From: Sanguinoderma infundibulare
Lineage: Eukaryota; Basidiomycota; Agaricomycetes; Polyporales; Polyporaceae
Direction: 5' to 3'
DNA length: 64,000 nucleotides
Assembly (NCBI GenBank): GCA_032821775.1
Contig: JAVLRN010000004.1
Span: forward strand, 2,418,001 to 2,482,000
Of this stretch, positions 36,218 through 46,918 are shown one piece after another; position 1 is the first letter of the stretch, and each line of letters starts with the position of its first letter. A program made the position numbers and the translations under genes. The notes beneath the pieces were generated by a model. It was not told the DNA's origin. It was given only the letters and a program-made list of their open reading frames with translations, and searched no databases.

Positions 36218-36847
36218 CTAGGACTGCGCCTCAGCTCTCTGCCTGAGAGCGCTCGAGACGCCTTGAAGACATAGTTGCATAGTCGTGTCCATGTAGAGCT
36301 TGATGAGATGCCCGGAGAGGCCACCGAATACATGCCTCGCCTCATACAAGGTCTTGCCGTCTTCGGACAGGCTGAGCGCCTGAGAATGCTCACCACGGAA
36401 AAACATTCGGTGTTGTCCGCCACGCCAGGTAATTCTATGATTCGTGTGGTCAACCAAGGTAACGCGTTCATACGCGAGCGCGGGCTTCTTGGGTGTGTCG
36501 AGACTAGGCGGCATCTGGTGCATCACCTCGAGGGTGACATTTGCTCGGAGGGACTTGTCTTGGGTCGGCCTGTGTGAGGAGTTGTCGACGACGACCGCGG
36601 ACCGACTGAAAGAAAGTCAGGATGCAGTGCGAAAGGTCGAGCACGATATGACATACTTACTGATAGGGATTCCTGTCAAGCCGATATCAGCAGCTTCCAC
36701 GAAGAGTAAGAACAGCCATACATACCAAAGTGGATATGAATCGAGGTCAATCATGATAGCCCATACTTTGTCAAGGGGAGCATCAATCTTGATGCTTGCG
36801 ACATGCTCGACAACGCCTTGGAAATTTGGAGGAGGAAGGTTGCTCAT
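36218..36847 (-). CDS. SRPBCC (START-like) fold protein, paralogue without signal peptide
   Basis: Begins MSNLPPPNFQGVVEHVASIK, entering the fold directly (IDAPLDKVWAIMIDLDSYPLW). The same 12-nt microexon as in the 31.8-kb paralogue (36661-36672) gives WNPYH. The third exon gives RSAVVVDNSSHRPTQDKSLR, then ANVTLEVMHQMPPSLDTPK, YERVTLVDHTNHRITWRGGQ, and a C-terminal helix with LYMDTTMQLCLQGVSSALRQ ending ..RAEAQS. About 180 residues, normal for the family. No signal peptide is visible, so it is probably intracellular, unlike its relative. A TATA-like CATATAAG lies near 36906-36914. Ligand unknown. Confidence 0.82.
36661..36672 (-). other. 12-nt microexon
   Basis: GAATCCCTATCA on the minus strand between AG and GT. 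Same length, phase and coded motif (N-P-Y of WNPY) as the microexon at 32243-32254. Confidence 0.75.
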
Positions 36848-37891
36848 TGCGTAGGTTGCTGGAGGACTTGGAGATCTGTTGCATCATACAGGTCGGGTGG
36901 TGGACTTATATGCTGCAAGAAGCGACGGAGCGATGTGGAGCTACGCGGAAAGTCGGCGCACTAGACGAAGACATGACCATAAGTAGGGCTGAGTAACCGG
37001 AAGTCCATCATTTCATCCTAGGACTGTGTACAGATAAACACAGTGAATACGTATGCATGAAAGACAAACCATTCGGAGCAGATGGTGGGGTGGGAACTGA
37101 CCGCGGCAAGGTTTTGATCAGTATCGGCTTCGACCACCCGCCAGCAGATAAACCAAACTCAGCAATATAGCGCATTAACGAAGAGGCAATGACGCGAACG
37201 CTCCACAGACGCAAACGAGCCATTCACTAGCTCGAAGAGAAGGCGCACCAGCAGGATCCCAGCCATATCTCCTACTGGCAGTCGTGGGCCTGTAGGGCAA
37301 ACGCGTCATCCACGAATTTTGGACAGGTTCTAGGCCTTGTGGGTGGGAGCCGGGAGGCACTTGGACACTGCATGCGCGCGAGGGGAACGAGGAGAGGACA
37401 GCATCCATCCAAGTGCGCAAAGGAGGAAGTGGGGATGTCTGCAGCGGACGAGCGGGCGCTGACGCGGGCGCGTTGTTTGGCCGTATTTGGAAACAGTGGC
37501 TGCGGCACGGGGAGGGGCGCCAAGGACGGTCATTGTTCTGGTTGCAGACGTTTTTGTTCCTCTCTCACAATGAGGCAGCACACGGCGACCACAAGCACAA
37601 AGGAAAACATGCCAGCGTGGTGTGAAGGGCTGCAAAGCGAGGCCCATGCGCGCGCCTCGATGCCGCTCATAAGTGGCGTCCTCGTTTTCGCCTCGTTCCC
37701 CATTCCACTCACATCCCGCCTCCGACCCCAGCAGCGTTCCGACCGCCCCCCTTTCACGACTTCTTTTGGGTGCAGGCACTCCGCTCTCTTGCTTTACGCC
37801 TTTCTCTCTCTTAGAACACACTAGATTGTGCATCTCCTCCCGCCGGAACTCTCACATCTTAATACCGTAAGGTCCAGATCTTGACATCAGC
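36848..37891. other. Upstream region, no gene recognised
   Basis: Divergent promoter region. Open frames up to 167 codons occur on both strands at 37330-37830 but overlap each other, lack domains and sit where the promoter and 5' leader of the next gene are expected. Confidence 0.5.
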
Positions 37892-39103
37892 ATGCCTACC
37901 ACGAAAGGATGTGAGTACCACTCATAACTTTAAGCCTTGAATCCCAGAGCTAATGCACCCATGCGCGTTCTCTCTCGCTTAGACATCTTCATCGGCCTCA
38001 ACGTCGTCCGCGCCCTCAGCATCATCTCGCTCGTGCTTCTCTTCGCAAGCAGCATTGTGACCATGGTTCATGACGTTGAGGCCGTCAACGCCTTCATCTC
38101 TGCCGGCAAGGCAGGCAACAACATCCGTGTCGCCTCCAACGGCACGGACACAACCGGCCTCGACTGTATCAACCCAGACACCGACTACGTAGAGTATGTC
38201 ATGAAGCCATCCTCTCTATTCAACCACAACCCTTCTCACTGACCGATCCTCGTCCCCGAAACAGAGGCAGCACCGTCCCGAACCAGCCCGCCGGAGCTTT
38301 CTGGGCCGTCCTCAACCGGCTCCTCATCATCTTCCAGGTCATCGTCCTCATCCTTTCCGAAGTCGGTTGGCCCGCAGCCTTCTTCAACCGCTTCTTCCCC
38401 ATCCTCGGCGATGACTTTGGTCTCGGCGCGCTCGGCGTGATCCAATGCCTGTAAGTTGCCTATCATCCACCCTCTCCTTGTTTTCGCACAGACGACCTTG
38501 TCCTCCCTTGTGGCGCGATATGCCAAGTACAGACGCTGACCGTGCTTCTTTTACCCACACGCAGCCTCGGTGCGGCAGTGCTCTCCCACCACGTGGACGA
38601 GTTCTCGCTCGTGTCCGCCTTCTTCCTCTTCTCCCTCGGCTGCGTCAACGTCTTCCTCGGCCTCATCTTCCGCGAGTCCGCCAAGTGGCGCCGCTCACTC
38701 ACCTCCTGGAAGGAGCAGGACAACAACACCAAGGGCGGCATCTTCCCCACCAGCCAGAAGGGCCCCCGCACCCTCGTCATGTCCCCCAATGGCGGCTGGT
38801 CCGACAAGGAGCGCGAGGCGTACGGCTACGGCGCAGACCCGTCCCGGTCCGGCAGTCTCACCAGCCAGAAGAGCGGCATGGGCTTTGGCAGGCAGGGCGA
38901 GAAGGCCGCTCTGGCTCGTGGTGAGTCCTAACCTTTTCTTCACCTTCGCCAAGCACGCAGGTGATTGACGGTGCAATTCTTCCGCCCCAGGCTTCACCCT
39001 CACGCGCCCCGTCGAGGCACGCCCGACCTACACCCCCAAGCCTGTCGCCTCCCGCCGCGACAGCGGCGCGCCAAGCGTGAGCGATAGCGACACGGCCGTC
39101 TAG
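37892..39103 (+). CDS. Fungal tetraspan membrane protein, DUF7598-like
   Basis: Exon 1 is only MPTTKG before a GTGAGT donor. Exon 2 gives YIFIGLNVVRALSIISLVLL (TM1) and a lumenal/outer loop with DCINPDTDYVE. Exon 3 gives LNRLLIIFQVIVLILSEVGW (TM2) and FGLGALGVIQC. Exon 4 gives LGAAVLSHHVDEFSLVSAFF and LGCVNVFLGLIFRESAKWRR (TM3-TM4), then a cytosolic tail with GPRTLVMSPNGGWSDKEREA. The last exon after 38990 ends in RRDSGAPSVSDSDTAV. I believe this family is catalogued as DUF7598; the match is from memory of its N-terminus. Role unknown. Length about 270 residues. The tail is rich in Ser and basic residues, suggesting phosphoregulation. Confidence 0.82.
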
Positions 39104-40772
39104 ACTCTCCAGGCTTTCGACTGCAAGACCACTTGACGCTGGCTCGACGACAAAAACACCATTACGCCCTCTCACACGCTCATTCCTATGGCACCATCCA
39201 CCACTCTAGCGCTCGCGCACGGCCGGCGCGCGATATTCTATTGTCCCATCTACGCATTAATCGCACGATACGACAACGGTAAAACGGTACGACCCCGCAG
39301 GACTTGCCTCGCTCTCGTGTGTTTGCAGCGCAATCTGGACATGTATTATCTGGATCTTTCCACCTCCCACCAGTCTCCCACCCCCACCCCGGACGCTCGT
39401 CGGATAGCGGACGTTATTAATTTGTAGCTCGTAGTCTCTTCTCTCACCCCTTAGGGGTTGTAGCAATTCATCCTGCTCCTTCTCTGTCCCTTGCCTTCTC
39501 TCGCAGTCCAATGCGTGCGAGCTTTGCGTGGGGTTGCCAGCAGCATTCGGACATGAAGGTGAGGCAGCGGAGCTCAGGCCCAGGTCCGACCCGTCCGCCT
39601 TTCCGTGTGGTCACTGGTTGGTTGGTCAAAGACAGCTCTGGAGGAGTCTAGCTCGTGCCTGACACCCCGGGGCGGGCTCTGAGAGCTGAGCTCCCAGTGT
39701 GCCGAATCAGGGTGAGCAGAACAGCACAACATACGTTTGTCGCAATCGCCCTCGCGCTGTTGCTTCTCCAAGCGTCGTAAGCACCACAACGCAACCGTTG
39801 CCCTGCTGGTCTTCTGGCGGTACCAGGGGCGGCACCGCGTTATTCGCTATTATTCGCTCCGACACCCTAGGAACCGCAACGCCGCTGCCTTGCAAGCTCC
39901 AGGGTGAGCAGTCCCGAAGTCGTACTTGGCAAACAGGAGCTTAGATGACAACGACTGGGACGAAGTTCTCTCCAGCGGCTCGGAGTTGCGTGGTCGGATA
40001 AGCCCCGTACGGTTCTCGCCCTGGAACCTGCCGACGGAAACTGACTTTCAACTCAAAATGAACTTGACCCGCACTCTCCCGCACTGCGCCAAGAAATGTC
40101 CTCTTGAGATGTGTTTGTCCGTAAAAGGAAGGAGCGTTATCAACCATGGCTCGGGTGTGAAACCGGCGGCATTACTCGTCGTTGGCCATGATCTACTATT
40201 GACGCTGCGGCGGGGGTTGAACGCGATGACGGGCCCGACTTGAGGTGGGGATACAGAATGATATAGCAACAGCGAGAGGGCAACTCGGTCGACGCGGTTG
40301 TCGGTGCCGGGGATCACGAAGCAGATGACGAGAGGGTAACTTCTCATCTGACTCTGCGAGGAAGGTCAAATCTGTTGCTACCCGCGCCCACGTCTGACAG
40401 CTGACATTGCGCCCGTGCGCCTTCCGTGTATTCAGAAGACGACGATCACTTTGCGAACGATGGCGGAGCGCGTACGAAGAGCCATTTCTTGCGGCAGCGT
40501 CGCAAAGCGGTTGCAGTTCGATACGAGAGAGATCGCCAGCGGAGGAGGAAGTTCGCGATCATAATCGTATAGGTAACTTATTACGAGAGCGTTGCATTCC
40601 GCTGCGCGGTACCTGTCGTACTAGTACTCGTACTGTAAGCATACTCCTCCCGACCGTAAAAGCCGAGCGAAATAAGGATATCAAAGGGGTCGTGGAATAA
40701 TAGTAATGCGCGAGAAACCAGAAACAAACGAACGTCCGACATGCACCCGCACCCGCCCCAGCGAGTCTAGTT
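39104..40772. other. Intergenic, no gene recognised
   Basis: Between the convergent ends of the DUF7598-like gene and tetraspan D. It has 3'-UTR-like sequence to about 39430, then only short frames. Confidence 0.55.
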
Positions 40773-41890
40773 TTACACCTGCGGGTACCCCGGCTGGCCG
40801 TACGCCTGCTGCTGCGGGGGCGTATATTGCTGCCCGTGCGACATCCCGGACACGGGCGACGGCACCGGCTGCGGCGGGGGGTAGCTGCCGCCGGTGGGCA
40901 TGGGCTGCTGGAAGCCAGACCCGCCGGTGGGCATCGGCACCTGCTGCTGGGGCTGGTAGCCGGAGCCGGTCTGGTACGGCTGCTGGTAGAAGCCGCCCTG
41001 CATGGGCATCGGCTGGCCGGGAGCCATGAGCGGTTGCTGCTGCTGGATCTGGGGCGCGAAGGCGTTCGGGTTGTAGGCAAACTGGGAGGGCGGGAGAGAG
41101 TTGTAGTCCCGGACGGTGCCCTTCCAGAACGGCTTGCCGCGGTTCGCGGCGATGAGGGAGACGACGAGCAGCGTGCAGTTGTAGGACGACACTGGGTGAA
41201 GAAGGTGGAGGAGGGGCGGTCGATGAGTTCGAGGGATAAGGGAAAGAGGGTACGGAAGAGTACTTACGAGCGAGCCACGAGATGAAGGCAAAGGCTTCGA
41301 TCGCTTGCGTCTCACGGCAGAGACCGTTGAGCCAGTCGTACACGAAGTTGCAGGACGCGAAGACCGCAATGGTGTCATTGACGGCGACGGCGGCAGTCGC
41401 TATCATCAACACCCAGAGGACGACTGTATCCCACAATCGACGTCAGCGGCGGAACTCATCGATGCAGCCAATCCTTTCGATACGGTACTCACATGTCCAG
41501 ATAAGCTCGACGACCACCCACGACGTGAATGCACCTCGACGGAGGAAGTCGACGATGAGCCTGGATGGTCAAGTCGGTCGATGAGGATCCGGTTCCGCTA
41601 TCAATGGTAGAAGAGAAGGCACGCACATGGCGGTCAGGGAGAAGAAAGTGACGGCACCAGTCGCTATGCCGAGGGCGGCGAAGGTGTAGTACGCCTGGAA
41701 TTTTTCTTCTGCATACGCCGTGATGTGCGCACTGAGAGCTGCGACGATGAGGCCGCCAAAAGCCGCAGAGCCTGTAAAGCGGACCGGATAAGTAAGAGAA
41801 GAAAGAACGGGCGAGGTCGAAACAGAAACCGAGAAGGGGCGGGCACTCACCGAGACAGAAGACACGGTAAATCTGCAACCAGTTCCACAT
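40773..41890 (-). CDS. MARVEL-like tetraspan protein with long Q/P/G-rich tail, paralogue D
   Basis: Exon 1 is MWNWLQIYRVFCLG, donor GTGAGT. Exon 2 continues SAAFGGLIVAALSAHITAYA and FAALGIATGAVTFFSLTAM. A short exon codes RLIVDFLRRGAFTSWVVVEL. The next, VLWVLMIATAAVAVNDTIAV, is followed by a loop with three cysteines (NFVYDWLNGLC). The last exon has VSSYNCTLLVVSLIAANRGK (TM4) and about 120 residues rich in Gln, Pro, Gly and Tyr (QPYQTGSGYQPQQQVPMPTG). It ends YGQPGYPQV at TAA 40773-40775. The MARVEL-domain pattern and exon order match paralogues A-C, but only D has the disordered tail. Such tails in fungal MARVEL proteins are cytosolic and may mediate clustering; this is inference. TATA-like TTATAACG near 42047-42054. 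Confidence 0.85.
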
Positions 41891-44800
41891 CCTGAAACCT
41901 TTCGAAGAGCCTCAGCCGAAGGAATGTATAGGAGAAGCTGGCAGAAAAGGCCTGAGAGCGAAAACGTCAAGAACGGGGACTCGGAGGTTGGGAGAAGCGG
42001 ATGGGGCGGAGACAAGGGGGGTCAGGACGAGGTGCCTGGCTAACCTGCGTTATAAGACGTGCAAGCGATGTCGCGCGCACGCCACATCCCGCCCTCGCTC
42101 GACCTCCTGGCCCGCCTTGGACGGAGCTGACTCTGACGAGGGAGGTGACAGCGGTTGACAGTTCCGAGCGCGCTATCGCGAGGCGATCAGGTTATGGGCT
42201 CATCGCCACCGCATCTAATGAGTGCTGAACCCAGTTCGATGGCAGTTGATCAATTTATCGACGATCTACATTATTTCCGGATGAAGACGGACGCGAACGA
42301 CACGTACTTACCGGCCAGGCTCATGGAACGCCAGGGGGCGTACCTGCATCGGTGTTGGTGGTCAGACATGAGGAATGGACACTCGGATGAGGCTTGAATC
42401 TGAAGACGTGCCTTGCTCAGCTCCGTTCGTACGGATAGCGGGGGCGATTCAAGAAGATCGAAGGCGCTGCACTGGTGTCAGCCGGAAGATTGGAATGCGA
42501 AATATCTAGGCCTCGTTGCGGGTGGATGAACCCCAAGGTGCTAGGATGAACCATTCCATTGGGCAATGGGAGGGCAGGCGGTGCAGGGATTCAGCTGCCG
42601 CGAAGTTTGCATTTTGACGTATCCGTCGATCAGCCACCGTGATTCCGCAAGCGCTTATGCCAGTGTGATGGGCGCGACAGAGCGCGACAGTCGGAAGGAC
42701 AGCCAAGGCTAGCCAAGAGTTTGTGACTTTGTCGTTCAAGTGCAAACAAGGTTGATTGGTTGCAAGCCACCAGGGAGCATGTCCACTGAAAAGAGAGCTG
42801 CAAACAGAATGTTTGACCGCACAAAATCGATGATAGCGACTCGAAGTCCTCACCTGTATGGCGTTCGACTGCGATGAAGCGAGGAACGCAGCGTAAAACG
42901 CGGCGACGGCGATGGTCAAAGTTACCAGGCATGACTTGGTCTCGTGCCCCACCGTTGTAACATTCAATCTTGCATTAAGTTTCATGTGCGGCGAAAGAGT
43001 GGGAGAGTATTGAACGGCGGGGGGATGAGGCCATGACAACGTTTTTGGCCCTATTAGAAGCATGGATGGTGTATCTTTGGTGAAGCTTACGGTCGGGGTT
43101 CTGAAGGTTACTCAACAGGAGGCGATAAGCAGTAAGGAGAGGTCAAGCAGTGGGCGTCTAGACTTCCTGTTTGGGGTGTCAGGTGATGCCAGCCAATAGA
43201 CGCCCATAGGGTGATAGGCGAGGAGAGGCGGGCTTAGGCGAGGCTAGGCGAGGATGGCGAGTGGTGCAAGAGGCGACGAGTCGAGTCAGTTGAAACGACT
43301 TGTCTTTCAACCACGTCCTTCTCTTGCATGTTTGGAGAGGCGACCGGCTGCCTTGTCTTCTGTCAGTCCGATACATTCGGTTACGTTCCCACCAAGGTCT
43401 CCAGGCCCATGACGGCATGTATGCGGTCACCTCCGTCGTCATTGATGGTTCGAGTCGAGGCTGGGAGCGGGCGACGGCCTGTCCAGGCAAGTCGTTTCCT
43501 GTCCTCGGTCGTCGTGAGCACATATTGAATCTGATCCGTGCTGATTATGACGTTTCCCAGCGCATTCAAATGTACTCAAGTAAGTAGGAGTCGCACCTCC
43601 GAGTTTAGGAATACCGTCGCACGTCGACGGCCGAATCGCCCCGGGAACGGATGCCGAAGCCGGGTTCGGAATTCAAGCAGGCAGTCTTCTCGGCCGCGGT
43701 TGCCTCTGGATACGAGCCACGGAAGGGATGACCACGTGTCAACGACTAGTCGCCGCAGCTCTGCGGACGAGGAAGATGGTGGAAGATGGTGGAAGATCGA
43801 TTGAGGTCCTGAAGGAACTGCGGAAGACGTGTCAAGCAAGGGACGAAAGTGGGAAGTCGGCGTTCGGCTGCGTTGAATCGGTCAGTCGGCGTTGGATAGT
43901 CGCACATGGGGCGGTACATACAAACTGACGGATCGTAAGGTTATTCTTGAACGCTCCGGCTACGAAATGGGTGTTATGGGACAGAAGCAACGTGCCACTT
44001 CTCGGAGGTTGGCCTGCGAACGGTGTGAACAGCCCGAGCGCGCCGGACACGTTGTTTCAGGGCTGGTCAAGGGCAGCTGCCTGACAACAATGGATCGCAA
44101 CCACGGGGTGGCATCTGTCACCGCCCATGACTACTGCCCACACAGGCTGGAGGATGGACTGCCGAGCGGACTGCTATTTCTGGCGGCGGGAACATCGCGG
44201 CGGGAACATTGCTCGGTGGGCGGGCGGTATCCGGATGGACTTCGCGCGAGGGATCCGCTGCTGGCCACATAGCAGTGCGAGCGGTGAGTTTGTGGTTCTC
44301 GGACGGCGAACGATTGGCTTTCTTTGTGTCGGTGCGATGACGGCTTCTGTGGGGACGCGGCCTGGAACGCACGGAGGGATGCGAGAAGGAGCGAGGCGCG
44401 AGGGAGCCGTTCCGAATTCGCATCGCGCTATCGATAGGTCTCCGCGCGCGGTGTCCCGGCCAACGGTCTCGCAGTCTGCACAGCCGTTGTCGTGGGGTTA
44501 CGCGTGACGCGGGACCGAGGAACGGGTCTCGTTATCGATAAGGCGGCGCACAGACCAGTTTGGGACAGAGAGGAGGCCGAGCGGGAGACCGAGGGGCAGC
44601 GGCGGGAGCGGTGGGGCGGGGGACGGCCTTGGCGACAGCTGCGGGGGGGTGACGCGCGCTGTGACGGCATCCAGTCCACGCTCCGAGTCTCAGTCAGACG
44701 CGGGCGACGGGCGCTCTGAGTCATGGCCAATTGCAAGGAGAAGCCAGGCCGACTGCTGCCACCGGCGCCCACTGCTGCCACTGGCCGCTTCTCCATTTCG

Positions 44801-44964
44801 ATTGGCCATCCCGGCCACGGCCCTATAAATCCTCGCAGCTCCCGTCCCAATCCACTTCCCTCCCTCCATCCGGCCTTCCTGCTGCCCCCCGCGCGCACCC
44901 AGTGCGCATCTCCCCACTCGCTGATCGTCCCCTTGCACGACTTGCCTGCTCTTCACGACCTCCA
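41891..44964. other. Long intergenic region, no gene firmly recognised
   Basis: 3 kb with overlapping short frames. A weak minus-strand candidate at about 42640-42990 has a hydrophobic stretch (CLVTLTIAVAAFYAAFLASS) ending at a GTGAGG..TTTGCAG intron, but no family. A short imperfect tandem (TAGGCGAGG units) lies at about 43215-43255 and CGGGAACAT repeats at about 44188-44211. A TATA-like CTATAAATCC at 44822-44831 belongs to the next gene. Confidence 0.45.
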
Positions 44965-45792
44965 ATGGCCTCCTCTTCCAACGCGAACATGATTCACTTC
45001 CCCCGCCTTCCTTCTCTCTCCCCCGCCTGGGATACCACTGGAGACAGCCTGCTTCCCGCCGGCCCGCTCCCCCCACGTGCCGGCCGCTCGCTCAAGCAGA
45101 GCAGGTCCACAGAGAGCCTCACCCAACGCAAGGACCGCGTGGAGTTTCTGCGGCGCAGGGAGTGGACCCGCAGGGTCGCAGCAAGCGGTGATCACCCCGC
45201 AGTGCCAACCGTGAGTTCCCCGTCGCCCTTTCCTCCTTCCCTCCCCGCTTCCCAGCCCTTCCTTCCATGCCCCCATCCCTTGTTCCCTGTCAATCGCACA
45301 CCAGACGCCGACGCTGACACCTCCCCACGACAGAGGCGCGAACGCACCTATTCTTGGGAGGACATCATCGCTGCAGCAGACGCCGCAGCCAGCACCTTCG
45401 ACTACAACTCGTCCGGATACATCACCGGCCGGCCGGATACCATCGACGAGACGGACGAGGACGAGCCGTACGTGATCTACACCGCGACGCCCCGTGCCCC
45501 CTCCGCCTCCTTCTCGCCCTCGGCGGCAAACCCCTTCCCGCTCCCGTCGCCTCACCCATACGTCCCCAACTATACCCCACATACCCCTGCGGCGACCGTC
45601 ATCTATTCGACTTCGCCATCCCCGCCCCCTCCGTCCCACTCGCCCACATCCTCCCCCGCGTCCTCGCCCGTGCCTTCGATAGGCATCGGTGGGACGCTCT
45701 ACAACCGCCGGGCGTCTTGGCGAGGCCCGCACTCGCGGCACTCGTCCCTCTCATCGATATCGGAGGAAGACGAGGGCCTGGCGCGCTTCTGA
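44965..45792 (+). CDS. Ser/Pro-rich hypothetical protein
   Basis: The ATG at 44965 follows a TATA element (44822-44831). The protein begins MASSSNANMIHFPRLPSLSP and has a basic stretch (QRKDRVEFLRRREWTRRVA). The frame then crosses a likely in-frame intron of 124 bp (45210-45333, GTGAGT..CGACAG). The second part starts RRERTYSWEDIIAAADAAAS, then FDYNSSGYITGRPDTIDETD and a long Pro/Ser-rich low-complexity region. It ends RHSSLSSISEEDEGLARF, resembling a phosphorylatable acidic tail. No known domain was seen. The W-E-D-I-I helix may be a short conserved motif. Likely soluble and largely disordered; function unknown. About 235 residues if the intron is removed, 275 if read through. Confidence 0.65.
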   Translation: MASSSNANMIHFPRLPSLSPAWDTTGDSLLPAGPLPPRAGRSLKQSRSTESLTQRKDRVEFLRRREWTRRVAASGDHPAVPTVSSPSPFPPSLPASQPFLPCPHPLFPVNRTPDADADTSPRQRRERTYSWEDIIAAADAAASTFDYNSSGYITGRPDTIDETDEDEPYVIYTATPRAPSASFSPSAANPFPLPSPHPYVPNYTPHTPAATVIYSTSPSPPPPSHSPTSSPASSPVPSIGIGGTLYNRRASWRGPHSRHSSLSSISEEDEGLARF

Positions 45793-46918
45793 GCACACTT
45801 CCGATCGCGTCATCCACTTCCGACCTCCTCATCGTCATCGCAGTTCAAGGTCCGCGCTCACGCGCATGCACGCATACAGCGCCCCAGCTTACACCCCCCA
45901 TCCACCCCAAGTACCACGACTCTGGCCACGCACACCCAGATGCCCCGCATGGCCCGCGCACGGGGCGTGTACATACATGAGAATACCATACCCACAGGCT
46001 GAAGCGACCACGACCGCTTAGCTTTCCTGTACCTGTACGATACCGAGAGAGAAAAGTGCTTCTCGCGCCGGCACTGCGAGCCCAGACCCACACGCACCCA
46101 CGGATCCCCATCCCATCCCCCAGTCTCCCACTACACGTATACGTATACACATTGTTCGCTGACGGACGGTAGTACCTTGCCCCTCCCCTGCCTAATGTGT
46201 ATCTGTATCTTTATAATCTTGTTCTGCTATCCAACGCCTGACCACCTCCGTGCCGTCAGCTGTGCCCACTCTCTTCGCTTATTCCGTGTGAAGTGTCGAC
46301 ATGTCAATGCGCCGTTTTGCGGGAGCCCGATCCGCGCTGTAGAACCCGGTTCTCGCCCGGGGAGGCGACGGTCTCGTGTGTGTGCAATGGAAGCAGTGGC
46401 GTCGACAAGGGGAGCTCGTAGACGGTGTGTGCTTCCCGCATTGCCGTCATCATGTGCCTCGCGACCAGAGCAGCCGCCGCGGAGGGACAAGAACCGGACG
46501 CCCGCGGGCGTACGTACATTACATGCATAGGTTCCAGACGGTGTCAATGGTAATGATTCGCGATTAGCAAATACACAAGGAGGGCGACATGAGCTGGCAG
46601 TGCACGGGATAGAGTTCGGACGGAGAGAGGGGAGAGATAAGAGAGCAGGAGCGTTGGCAATAAGTAGAGACAAAAGACGAACACAAGAACGAAGAACAAG
46701 CTCAACAACAATGGAACAAAGGAGAGAGAAAGAGAGAGGGGGGGGCACAAGAACGCGGTGGCTGTTACAGCTACGCGAGGGGTGACAGGTATAGTATGCG
46801 AGGTATCCGTCCCTGGGAGTATCGAGGAGTCGAGGAGGAGTCGAGAAGAGCATATGTACAAGATGCGACACAGCAGGAGCAGGAACAGGAGGCGAACGCG
46901 GACCCAAAAGGAAAACGT
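45793..46918. other. Intergenic, no gene recognised
   Basis: Between convergent gene ends. It contains short simple repeats: ACGTATACGTATAC at about 46135-46148 and a purine-rich AGAGAGAAAGAGAGAGG run at about 46722-46740. Confidence 0.6.

Noticed and set aside
37330..37833. Overlapping 160-codon frames on both strands
   Set aside because: Located in the promoter/leader of the DUF7598-like gene and without domains.
42506..43063. 185-codon minus-strand frame with one hydrophobic segment
   Set aside because: A possible intron exists but no family or consistent gene model; kept only as a remark in the intergenic entry.
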